Shown here one piece after another: positions 6,330-12,758 of a DNA stretch of 12,758 nt. Every line of letters starts with the position of its first letter. Positions within the stretch are counted from its first letter, which is position 1. Position numbers and translations under genes: made by a program. The DNA is from Clostridia bacterium (GTDB lineage: Bacteria > Bacillota > Clostridia > Oscillospirales > Butyricicoccaceae), in the NCBI GenBank assembly GCA_017407765.1, contig JAFQVZ010000167.1, positions 1 to 12,758 of the forward strand, in the 5' to 3' direction. The notes under the pieces were generated by a model. The model worked only from the letters and a program-made list of their open reading frames with translations. It was not told where the DNA came from and did not search any database.

Positions 6330-7769
6330 ATGAAAAAGATAGACAGCTTCACAAAAGGAATAAAGCGAAGATGGCTGATAAATAACCTCAGCATCGTCGC
6401 TCTTGTTGTGGTTTTTGCAGTTGCCATAGGTTCTGTTTCCATAAGCAACTATTACACTGCCTCGGTACGTTCGAGCCTTTACAGCAGGGCTTCTACTACG
6501 TCGAAGATCATAAATCAGTATATGAGTGAAAGCTATGATGCCTTTTATTTCTATGCCGGAAATCTTGTAAACGACTTTTCCGATAAGGATAAGATCGAGA
6601 TGCAGGTGATAGATAGATACGGCAGAGTAATGTTTTCATCTACGGGCTTGTCGGCCGGCTTTGTGCCAACGGCGGATGATGTAGGCGATGCGATCAGCAC
6701 CGGGACAATATCGGTGTTTACCGGTGATGACAAGCTGACGGGCGAGAGGATCATGGCCGTCACAGCGCCTATTTTTGCAGGCAGTGAGAATACATTCATA
6801 GGCGCCGTGAGATATGTTACATCCCTTAAGAATCTCGACAGCCAGCTTATGAAGCTCAATATAACGATGACTCTTGCGGCGCTGGCTATCGTCAGCCTTA
6901 TAATGGTCACCAACCAGTTCTTTATCAAGTCGATCGTCAATCCGGTCCTGCAGATAAACGAGCTGGCACGAAGGATCGCCAAAGGCCAGTATGGCGCAAG
7001 GCTTGATGTGGCCTTTGATGATGAGATAGGCGAGCTTTGCGAGACGATAAATAATATGTCGACTGAGATCGCAAGAATGGAAAAGGTCAAAAACGACTTT
7101 ATTTCGTCGGTTTCCCATGAACTCAGGACCCCGCTTACGGCCATCGGAGGCTGGGCCGAGACTATAGAAAGCGACCTCACCGACACCATGACAGCCACGG
7201 CGGGACTGGAGATCATCAAGAAAGAAACACGAAGACTTTCGCAGATGGTTGAGGAACTGCTCGATTTTTCGAGGATCGAGAGCGGCAGGCTGAAGCTTCA
7301 GACCGAACTGTTCGATCTGAGGGGCGAGCTTTACGATGCGGTCTTTACCTATAACGAAATGCTTCGCCAGAACGGGCTGGAGATCAGATACAGCGAAGCG
7401 GCAGACCCGATCATGGTCGTTGGCGACCGAAACAGGCTTAAACAGGTGTTCCTGAATGTAATCGATAACGCCGGCAAATACGGTAAGGACGGCGACAGCG
7501 TTGATATCTCTATTGTACGCCGCGGAGCCGATGCGGTGGTCAGGATCGTTGACCATGGTATGGGCATCCCTGAGAATGAGCTGCCTTTTGTTAAGGAAAA
7601 GTTCTTTAAGGGCAGTGCAAAGGGCAGAGGAGCCGGCATCGGACTTGCTGTCTGCAACGAGATAATCGCTCTCCATGAGGGCTCGCTTGATATCGCCAGT
7701 ACCTATGGAGAAGGCACAGAAATAACTATAACCATTCCGGCAGAGGTCGGGGAAAGCGTAAACTACTAA
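6330..7769 (+). CDS. membrane sensor histidine kinase (HAMP-HisKA-HATPase_c)
   Basis: A 479-residue class I histidine kinase. Residues 16-38 are the first membrane segment, about 40-175 an extracytoplasmic sensor domain, and about 179-198 the second membrane segment. A HAMP domain follows, about 199-252. The HisKA motif SVSHELRTPL carries the phosphorylated H263. The ATPase domain has the N box NVIDNAGKYG (N376, N380), the G1 box DHGMGIP, the F box KEKFFKG and the G2 box GAGIGLAV. It is expected to autophosphorylate and pass phosphate to the regulator encoded just upstream. The extracytoplasmic domain may interact with the neighbouring lipoprotein; this is inference from gene order. Its last codon overlaps the next start by one base, so the following membrane gene is probably translated by coupling. 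Confidence 0.95.
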   Translation: MKKIDSFTKGIKRRWLINNLSIVALVVVFAVAIGSVSISNYYTASVRSSLYSRASTTSKIINQYMSESYDAFYFYAGNLVNDFSDKDKIEMQVIDRYGRVMFSSTGLSAGFVPTADDVGDAISTGTISVFTGDDKLTGERIMAVTAPIFAGSENTFIGAVRYVTSLKNLDSQLMKLNITMTLAALAIVSLIMVTNQFFIKSIVNPVLQINELARRIAKGQYGARLDVAFDDEIGELCETINNMSTEIARMEKVKNDFISSVSHELRTPLTAIGGWAETIESDLTDTMTATAGLEIIKKETRRLSQMVEELLDFSRIESGRLKLQTELFDLRGELYDAVFTYNEMLRQNGLEIRYSEAADPIMVVGDRNRLKQVFLNVIDNAGKYGKDGDSVDISIVRRGADAVVRIVDHGMGIPENELPFVKEKFFKGSAKGRGAGIGLAVCNEIIALHEGSLDIASTYGEGTEITITIPAEVGESVNY

Positions 7770-8701
7770 TGAGCGAACTTAAGAAGATAACAAGTATAGG
7801 CGGTCAGGCCCTTATCGAAGGCATACTGATGCGCGGACCTGCAAAAACATCTATCGTTGTCAGAAAATCCAACGGCGAGATGGTGCTTAAAGAAGAAGCT
7901 ATCGGCACAAACAGCCATTCCGATTTCTGCAAGCTTCCTTTTGTCAGAGGCGCAGTTAATCTTTGGGATTCGATGAAATACGGCGTTCAGGCGCTTGAAT
8001 ATTCGGCTTCCTTCATTGAAGACGAAGAAGATTATGTTCCCGGTAAGTTTGAAACATGGCTTTATGACAAGTTTGGCCGCAAGAACGTCGACGATTTCAT
8101 GATGATGGTCGCGGTCGTTCTGGGATGCATCCTTCCTGTGTGCCTGTTCATTCTTCTGCCTACGGTCGTGGCAGGCATCTTTTCCTTTATCAAAAGCAAC
8201 CTTATCAAGAATCTGCTTGAGGGATGCGTAAGAATGCTTATTTTTCTCGGATTTGTTATTCTTACATCCAAGCAGAAGGATGTAAAGCGAACATATATGT
8301 ATCATGGCGCTGAACACAAGACCATTTACTGTTATGAAAAGGGCCTTGAGCTCAATGTGGAAAATGTCAGAAAGCAGAGCAGGTTCCATCCCAGGTGCGG
8401 CACAAGCTTTATGTTTGTTGTAGTTATCATCAGTTCTCTGCTCATGTCTCTTTTCACATGGAATAATGTATGGGTCCGACTGATCACAAGGCTGCTCATG
8501 GTTCCTGTAATCGTTGGCATTACCTATGAGATCAACCGATTTGTGGGCAAGCGCGATGATGCCCTCAGCAAGATCGTCACGGCTCCCGGGCTGTTTATGC
8601 AGAGGTTTACAACGGTCGAGCCCGACGACAGCATGATCGAGGTTGCTATTGAGGCCATAAAGATGGTCATCCCCGAAAGCGAGGGGGATGACTTATGGTA
8701 A
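7769..8701 (+). CDS. DUF1385 (YqhQ-like) integral membrane protein
   Basis: A 310-residue protein of the DUF1385 family, whose Bacillus subtilis member is YqhQ. Family signatures are visible: GGQALIEGILMRGP at 11-24, YHGAEHK at 178-184, HPRCGTSF at 207-214 and a C-terminal TTVEPDD at 281-287. There are about four hydrophobic segments (112-140, 154-167, 214-230 and 238-254). The conserved His, Glu, Arg and Cys residues between membrane segments suggest a metal-binding or catalytic site, but the biochemical function is not established. The ATG overlaps the kinase stop codon by one base; no good ribosome binding site precedes it, which supports translational coupling. It overlaps prmC by seven bases at its end, a pairing that is common in Firmicutes. 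Confidence 0.92.
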   Translation: MSELKKITSIGGQALIEGILMRGPAKTSIVVRKSNGEMVLKEEAIGTNSHSDFCKLPFVRGAVNLWDSMKYGVQALEYSASFIEDEEDYVPGKFETWLYDKFGRKNVDDFMMMVAVVLGCILPVCLFILLPTVVAGIFSFIKSNLIKNLLEGCVRMLIFLGFVILTSKQKDVKRTYMYHGAEHKTIYCYEKGLELNVENVRKQSRFHPRCGTSFMFVVVIISSLLMSLFTWNNVWVRLITRLLMVPVIVGITYEINRFVGKRDDALSKIVTAPGLFMQRFTTVEPDDSMIEVAIEAIKMVIPESEGDDLW

Positions 8702-9624
8702 AAACCATAAATGACGCATATCTTGATGTGCGCCGCGCCCTCAGGCAGGCCGGAGTGTCGGGTGTAGACATCGAAGCACGCGAGCTTATCTGTGTTGCTC
8801 TTGGTCTTGATGAAAGCACATTTCATATGAAAAGGCGCGACTTTCTCTTTGATGATAAGATCAAGGATATTGAGGCTCTGGTCGAACGTCGTCTTTCGGG
8901 AGTTCCTCTGCAGCATATAACCGGCAGATGGGAGTTCTATGGGCTGGAGTTCAAGGTAACCGAAGACACGCTGATCCCCAGGGCAGATACCGAAACACTC
9001 GTCGACACTGCGCTGGCATTTATCAATACAAGGGAAAAGGCGAGGGTGCTGGATCTTTGCTGCGGCACAGGCTGTATAGGCATTTCGATCACGCGCTTCG
9101 CGCGCAATCCCATCAATTGTCTTCTGGCCGATATATCTGAAGCGGCACTGAAAGTAGCAAAGGAGAACACTATCCGCAACCGTGTTTCGGGTCAGGCAGC
9201 TACCACAGAGTGCGATGCGCTCAAGCCCTGTCCTCCGATGTTCGGAATGTTCGATCTGATCGTCTGCAATCCGCCCTACATCCCCACAGATGAGATCCCT
9301 ACTCTTGATATTGAAGTGCAGCGCGAGCCGCATCTTGCTCTTGACGGAGGAAAAGACGGGCTTGATCTGTATCGCGCCATTTGTTCAAACTTCAAAGGCG
9401 CAGTCAAGGAAGGCGGCGTGATGATGTTTGAGGTTGGTCTCGGTCAGTTTGAAGATGTCAGGGATATCATGCTTGCGGCCGGCTTTGAAGACATAACCAT
9501 TTTCAAGGATCTCACCGGTATCGAACGCGTGGTGTGCGGAATGGTGCCTTATGAAGATGACGACTGTCCGGAAGAAGGGACAGAAGAAAATCGAACAAAT
9601 GTTGCGGAAAAACATTTGGTATGA
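8695..9624 (+). CDS. prmC: release factor glutamine methyltransferase PrmC
   Basis: A 309-residue SAM-dependent enzyme that methylates the glutamine of the GGQ motif in release factors RF1 and RF2. The N-terminal helical domain (about 1-85) leads to LIPRADTE at 93-100, the SAM motif LDLCCGTGCIGI from 119 and the active-site NPPY at 192-195 within CNPPYIPTDE. GAGGGGG lies seven bases before the ATG, inside the end of the DUF1385 gene, which it overlaps by seven bases. The last 25 or so residues, from PYEDDDCPEEG, are an acidic tail beyond the conserved domain, and the DNA that encodes it carries the recA operator and promoter. The usual neighbour prfA is not next to it. Family call is very secure. 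Confidence 0.95.
   Translation: MVKTINDAYLDVRRALRQAGVSGVDIEARELICVALGLDESTFHMKRRDFLFDDKIKDIEALVERRLSGVPLQHITGRWEFYGLEFKVTEDTLIPRADTETLVDTALAFINTREKARVLDLCCGTGCIGISITRFARNPINCLLADISEAALKVAKENTIRNRVSGQAATTECDALKPCPPMFGMFDLIVCNPPYIPTDEIPTLDIEVQREPHLALDGGKDGLDLYRAICSNFKGAVKEGGVMMFEVGLGQFEDVRDIMLAAGFEDITIFKDLTGIERVVCGMVPYEDDDCPEEGTEENRTNVAEKHLV
9592..9605 (+). promoter_or_regulatory. LexA (DinR) SOS box of recA
   Basis: CGAACAAATGTTGC matches the Bacillus-type SOS operator consensus CGAACRNRYGTTYC at all but position 13. It overlaps the -35 of the recA promoter, so bound LexA would block RNA polymerase. It lies within the last codons of prmC. The operator identity is inferred from consensus match plus location in front of recA. 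Confidence 0.7.
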
Positions 9625-9630
9625 TACAAT
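9602..9630 (+). promoter_or_regulatory. recA promoter with extended -10
   Basis: TTGCGG (9602-9607), a 17-base spacer and TACAAT (9625-9630), with TG at 9622-9623 making an extended -10. The -10 fits well; the -35 matches at only three positions, compensated by the TG. It ends six bases after the prmC stop codon and gives a leader of about 70 bases. Confidence 0.7.
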
Positions 9631-9645
9631 AGCCATATAGAGGAT

Positions 9646-9671
9646 AGTGGGGCAATGCTCCCGGATCCACT
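9646..9671 (+). other. hairpin in the recA leader
   Basis: GGGGC (9649-9653) can pair with GCTCC (9657-9661) around an AAT loop, with one G-T wobble, and AGT/ACT (9646-9648 with 9669-9671) can close the base. No T run follows, so this is not a terminator. It may only be a modest 5' leader structure. Confidence 0.3.
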
Positions 9672-9694
9672 TGATTAATATAGAAAAATTATTT

Positions 9695-9701
9695 GAGGTG
9701 G
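9695..9701 (+). promoter_or_regulatory. ribosome binding site deciding the recA start
   Basis: GAGGTGG lies five bases before ATG 9707. An in-frame ATG at 9647 would add 20 residues that are absent from RecA proteins and has no such site, so 9707 is the start. Confidence 0.8.
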
Positions 9702-9706
9702 AAAAT

Positions 9707-10816
9707 ATGGATAAGAAGAAAGCATTGGAAACTGCACTTCAGCAGCTTGAAAAGCAGTATGGCAAGGGTTCGGTCATGCGTCTGGGCGAGACCGCTGCCC
9801 TCAATATCGAGGCTGTTTCTACAGGCTCTATCTCCCTTGACGCAGCTCTGGGTATTGGCGGCGTTCCCAAGGGAAGAGTTGTTGAGATCTATGGCCCTGA
9901 GAGCTCCGGTAAGACGACCAGTGCCCTGCATATCATTGCATCGGCTCAGAAGAAGGGCGGCGAGGCCGCATTTATTGATGCCGAGCATGCGCTTGATCCT
10001 ACTTATGCCAAGGCACTTGGAGTTGACACCGACAGCCTGCTGGTAGCTCAGCCTGACAACGGCGAGCAGGCCCTTGAGATCGCTGAAGCGCTGGTGCGTT
10101 CCGGGGCTATTGATGTTCTGGTCGTCGACTCGGTCGCAGCCCTTGTTCCCAAGGCTGAGATCGAAGGTGATATGGGCGACAGCTTTGTCGGCCTCCATGC
10201 AAGACTTATGTCGCAGGCCCTCAGAAAGCTGACAGGCGCCATCTCCAAGTCCAACTGTGTTGTTATCTTTATCAACCAGCTTCGTGAAAAGATCGGCGTA
10301 ATGTACGGTAATCCCGAGGTCACAACAGGTGGCCGCGCGCTTAAGTTCTATTCGTCGGTCCGTATCGAGATCAGGCGTGTTGAGCACATCAAGAACGGAA
10401 CAACGCTTATGGGCAGCCGCACAAAAGCAAAGGTAGTTAAGAACAAGATCTCGCCTCCCTTTAAGGAAGCCGAGTTTGATATTATGTACGGCGAAGGTAT
10501 TTCCAAGGTCGGCGAGCTGGTAGATGTCGGCGTAAAGCTGGGCTTTGTCCAGAAGGCCGGTGCGTGGTTCTCGATGGGCGACATAAGATTGGGTCAGGGC
10601 AGAGATGCTGCCAAGATCTGGTTCAAGGAGCATCCCGAAGAGGCCGATAAGCTTGAAGCAAAGATCATGGAGAAGCTCCTTGCAGCCATGAAGAAGGAAC
10701 AGCCCAAGGATGAGCCCAAAAAACCTGCTGCACCTTCGGTTCCCGCACCCGAAAAGAAGGCAAAGGGCGCAGGCGTTGAGATTTTTGCCGACGATTTTGA
10801 AGACGACGAGGCATAA
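9707..10816 (+). CDS. recA: recombinase RecA
   Basis: A 369-residue RecA, the ATP-dependent strand-exchange protein that also stimulates LexA self-cleavage. The Walker A motif GPESSGKTT is at 63-71, the Walker [11 protein letters not shown] at 137-146, the loop L1 region at EIEGDMGDS (151-159) and L2 within [10 protein letters not shown] followed by [12 protein letters not shown]. The C-terminal tail has a Lys/Pro/Ala-rich linker (about 329-357) and ends in the acidic DDFEDDEA, a usual autoinhibitory feature. It has its own SOS-controlled promoter inside the end of prmC. recX follows 12 bases downstream, then rimO and pgsA, so this is probably the head of an operon. There is no intein or truncation. 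Confidence 0.98.
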   Translation: MDKKKALETALQQLEKQYGKGSVMRLGETAALNIEAVSTGSISLDAALGIGGVPKGRVVEIYGPESSGKTTSALHIIASAQKKGGEAAFIDAEHALDPTYAKALGVDTDSLLVAQPDNGEQALEIAEALVRSGAIDVLVVDSVAALVPKAEIEGDMGDSFVGLHARLMSQALRKLTGAISKSNCVVIFINQLREKIGVMYGNPEVTTGGRALKFYSSVRIEIRRVEHIKNGTTLMGSRTKAKVVKNKISPPFKEAEFDIMYGEGISKVGELVDVGVKLGFVQKAGAWFSMGDIRLGQGRDAAKIWFKEHPEEADKLEAKIMEKLLAAMKKEQPKDEPKKPAAPSVPAPEKKAKGAGVEIFADDFEDDEA

Positions 10817-10828
10817 ATCTGTTATAAT

Positions 10829-11296
10829 ATGAAAGACAAGAGGGAAAAGGCGCTTTCGGTAGCGGCAAACGTCCTGACATATAAGAACCGCAGCGCCGCT
10901 GCCCTCTATGATCGCCTTATAGAAAAAGAGATCGAAGAGGAAGATGCGGCATACGCCGTAGGAAGGCTCATAGAGCTCGGCTTTCTCAACGATGAGGAAT
11001 ACGGCAGGACTGTGGTGGAACAGTGTCGGGCCAAAGGTTGGGGAAAGATCAGGATCAGACAGGAGCTTAAAAAGAAACAGCTGGATGACGAGCTCATTGA
11101 GATGCTGCTTGAGGATTTTGAGCCGGATTATGAAAAGATGAAGAAAATGATCGCCTCAAAGCTTAAGGGAGAGCGCGAACCTGACAGGGCACTGGTCGCC
11201 AAGATAGGCGCCAGCCTTGCCAGAAAAGGATTCAGCTGGGAGCAGATACGAAGAGCTCTCAGCGAATATACGGATGAGTTGGAGGAAATGGAATAG
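10829..11296 (+). CDS. recX: RecA modulator RecX
   Basis: A 155-residue helical protein made of three tandem three-helix repeats. It is recognised by RSAAALYDRLIEKEI near the N terminus, AVGRLIELGFLNDEEYGRTVVEQ at 43-65 (split here: AVGRLIELGF, then LNDEEYGRTV), GWGKIRIRQELKKKQ at 70-84 and a C-terminal repeat RKGFSWEQIRRAL at 132-143. RecX binds within the groove of the RecA filament and limits or adjusts its activity; the position directly behind recA fits. No Shine-Dalgarno sequence is properly spaced before the ATG: GAGG at 10808-10811 is 17 bases away, and the bases immediately before the ATG read TATAAT. The stop codon overlaps the rimO GTG by one base. Confidence 0.93.
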   Translation: MKDKREKALSVAANVLTYKNRSAAALYDRLIEKEIEEEDAAYAVGRLIELGFLNDEEYGRTVVEQCRAKGWGKIRIRQELKKKQLDDELIEMLLEDFEPDYEKMKKMIASKLKGEREPDRALVAKIGASLARKGFSWEQIRRALSEYTDELEEME

Positions 11297-12627
11297 TGGC
11301 AGAAAAGATTTTTTTGATTTCTCTGGGTTGTGCGAAGAACCTCGTAAACTCCGAGCAGATGCTGTCTATACTCGATAAAGAAGGCTATGAAATAGTCAAA
11401 ACACCCGAAGAGGCAGATATAGCCATAGTAAACACCTGCGGCTTTATCGAGTCGGCTCAGAGCGAGGCGATTGAGGTCATCCTCAAGCTGGCTGCTCTTA
11501 AGCAGGAGGGTATCATCAGCGGCCTGATAGTCACAGGCTGCCTTACAGAACGTTATAAGAGCGAGTTCCTTAAGGAGCTTCCCGAAGTTGACGCGGCGCT
11601 CGGCACCGGCAGCTATAACGATATCGCAGAGGCTGTCAAGGCCGTATCGGCCAACAAGAGGGGCGGCGAGTGGTTCAAGAACAGCTCGACCTGCGACTTC
11701 TCGGGCGACCGCTATCTGCTTACACCCTCTTACTATGCATATCTTCGCATTTCTGAGGGTTGTGACAACAGGTGTTCTTACTGTGTAATTCCCTATATCC
11801 GCGGCCGTTACCGCAGCCGTACGATGGAGAGCCTTATTGAAGAGGCAAAGAAGCTGGCTGAGAGCGGCGTAAAGGAGCTTCTGGTAATTGCTCAGGATAT
11901 TACACGCTACGGTATCGACCTTTACGGCGAGAGGACTCTTTACAAGCTGCTTGAAGAGCTCTGTAAGATCGAGGGCATCGAGTGGATCAGACTCCATTAT
12001 ATGTACCCCGATGAGATCGACGACCGTCTCCTTGAAACAATTCGCGACAACGACAAGATCCTTAAGTATTTTGACCTGCCTCTGCAGCATATAAACAATA
12101 AGGTCCTTAAGGAGATGAATCGCCGCGGATCGGGCCAGCTTATTCGTGAGAGGATCACAAAGATCCGCGAGATGATGCCTGATGCGGTGTTCAGAACCAG
12201 CATGATCGTCGGCTTCCCCGGAGAGACGTGGGACGAATATCAGGAGCTTTATGACTTCCTTGAAGAATATAAGCTTGAAAGAGCAGGCTTTTTCTGTTAT
12301 TCTCAAGAGGAGGGCGCACCGTCTGCAAAACGTGAGGATCAGATCCCCGAAGAGATCAAGGAGGAAAGAAGAAACAGGCTGTTCCTGCTCCAGGAGCAGA
12401 TCATGAACGATTTCTCTTCTCAGCTCATCGGAAAGAGACTCAAGGTGCTCTGCTGCGGCATTGATGAAAGCGGCAGGCAGTACGGACGCTCTTATATGGA
12501 CTCTGTCGACGTTGACGGTGTCGTATATTTCGATAATAAAGAAGTAGAGGAAGGCAAGTTTGTTACCGTCGAGGTTATCGACGCCGTAGCAAGCGAACTT
12601 TACGGAGAAGTAGTCTCGGAGGATTGA
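11296..12627 (+). CDS. rimO: ribosomal protein S12 methylthiotransferase RimO
   Basis: A 443-residue radical SAM enzyme that adds a methylthio group to the conserved aspartate of ribosomal protein S12. The N-terminal cluster cysteines are C12 (SLGCAKNLVNSE, diagnostic for RimO), C48 (NTCGFI) and C82 (GCLTER). The radical SAM motif CDNRCSYC has C156, C160 and C163, followed by IPYIRGRYRSR. LHYMYPDEID and DLPLQHINNKVLKEMNRRGS are also typical of RimO, and a TRAM domain closes the C terminus (about 380-443). The start is GTG at 11296, overlapping the recX stop by one base, with GGAGG ten bases upstream. Co-transcription with recX and pgsA is very likely. It is a paralogue of the mtaB product at the left end. 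Confidence 0.97.
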   Translation: MAEKIFLISLGCAKNLVNSEQMLSILDKEGYEIVKTPEEADIAIVNTCGFIESAQSEAIEVILKLAALKQEGIISGLIVTGCLTERYKSEFLKELPEVDAALGTGSYNDIAEAVKAVSANKRGGEWFKNSSTCDFSGDRYLLTPSYYAYLRISEGCDNRCSYCVIPYIRGRYRSRTMESLIEEAKKLAESGVKELLVIAQDITRYGIDLYGERTLYKLLEELCKIEGIEWIRLHYMYPDEIDDRLLETIRDNDKILKYFDLPLQHINNKVLKEMNRRGSGQLIRERITKIREMMPDAVFRTSMIVGFPGETWDEYQELYDFLEEYKLERAGFFCYSQEEGAPSAKREDQIPEEIKEERRNRLFLLQEQIMNDFSSQLIGKRLKVLCCGIDESGRQYGRSYMDSVDVDGVVYFDNKEVEEGKFVTVEVIDAVASELYGEVVSED

Positions 12628-12632
12628 TTTTT

Positions 12633-12758
12633 ATGACCACGGCAAACAAAATCACGCTTTTCAGAATCATACTTATACCTGTATTCATGTATATAGCCAT
12701 CAGCCAGGGGGCTCAGGGCAATCTTCTTGCACTGGCAATTTTTGCGCTGGCAAGTGTA
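12633..12758 (+). CDS. pgsA: CDP-diacylglycerol-glycerol-3-phosphate 3-phosphatidyltransferase PgsA, 5' end
   Basis: Only the first 42 codons lie in the window. The translation begins MTTANKITLFRIILIPVFMY and runs into a second hydrophobic stretch, LLALAIFALASV. This is the typical N terminus of PgsA, where NKITLFRI(I/L)L(I/V)P is conserved before the first membrane segment. The CDP-alcohol phosphotransferase active-site motif would lie beyond the window edge and cannot be checked. GGAGG lies ten bases before the ATG, inside the end of rimO, with a five-base gap to its stop. PgsA makes the phosphatidylglycerol-phosphate precursor of phosphatidylglycerol and cardiolipin. The rimO-pgsA order is common in Firmicutes. 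Confidence 0.88.
   Translation, partial: MTTANKITLFRIILIPVFMYIAISQGAQGNLLALAIFALASV

Noticed and set aside
6636..7676. A 346-codon minus-strand ORF opposite the histidine kinase
   Set aside because: Antisense to a complete kinase with all motifs; no ribosome binding site or recognisable product.
9647..9706. Upstream ATG start for RecA at 9647
   Set aside because: Adds 20 residues foreign to RecA, and the good ribosome binding site is at 9695-9701 in front of ATG 9707.
9689..10633. A 314-codon minus-strand ORF opposite recA
   Set aside because: Antisense to recA with no recognisable product.
11128..12306. A 392-codon minus-strand ORF opposite rimO
   Set aside because: It lies entirely antisense to recX and rimO, both with diagnostic motifs, and shows no domain that I recognise. 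Long antisense frames are a common side effect of codon bias.
1..12758. Mobile elements, CRISPR arrays, tRNA or rRNA genes, prophage
   Set aside because: No transposase, terminal inverted repeats, spaced direct repeats or tRNA-like folds were seen; all coding regions are chromosomal housekeeping or signalling types.

Overview
The window looks like an ordinary chromosomal segment from a low-to-mid GC Gram-positive anaerobe of class Clostridia, most likely of the Ruminococcaceae/Oscillospirales type. Evidence for this is the strong AGGAGG-type ribosome binding sites, sigma-A-like promoters, a YqhQ-family (DUF1385) gene next to prmC, RecA with a Bacillus-type SOS box, and the recX-rimO-pgsA order. 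The taxon is inferred from gene content and style; no database comparison was possible. There are no IS elements, CRISPR arrays, tRNAs or rRNAs, and no gene-free stretch over 300 bases. The longest gap is 3503-3743.

Minus-strand block (1-2251): mtaB (tRNA methylthiotransferase), then nfeD, then a stomatin/SPFH gene cut by the window edge. The nfeD stop and the SPFH start overlap by four bases. A plausible promoter for this block lies in the divergent gap before mtaB.

Plus-strand block A (2369-4220): a secreted D-Ala-D-Ala carboxypeptidase ending in a likely terminator. It is followed by a 241-base intergenic region with two promoter candidates, a possible 18-codon leader ORF and a 14-bp hairpin, then a small P-loop NTPase of unknown function and a very strong terminator.

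Plus-strand block B (4236-9624): a lipoprotein with integrin-like Asp-rich calcium-binding motifs, an OmpR-type response regulator and a membrane histidine kinase form a sensory unit. This runs with a one-base overlap into yqhQ-like DUF1385, which overlaps prmC by seven bases.

Plus-strand block C (9592-12758): recA has its own promoter and a LexA-type operator inside the 3' end of prmC. It is followed by recX, rimO and the start of pgsA, closely packed as a probable operon. It couples homologous recombination and its modulator with ribosomal S12 modification and phosphatidylglycerol synthesis.

The least explained parts are the P-loop gene with its structured leader, and the lipoprotein-regulator-kinase unit that begins without a visible ribosome binding site 15 bases after a strong terminator hairpin.
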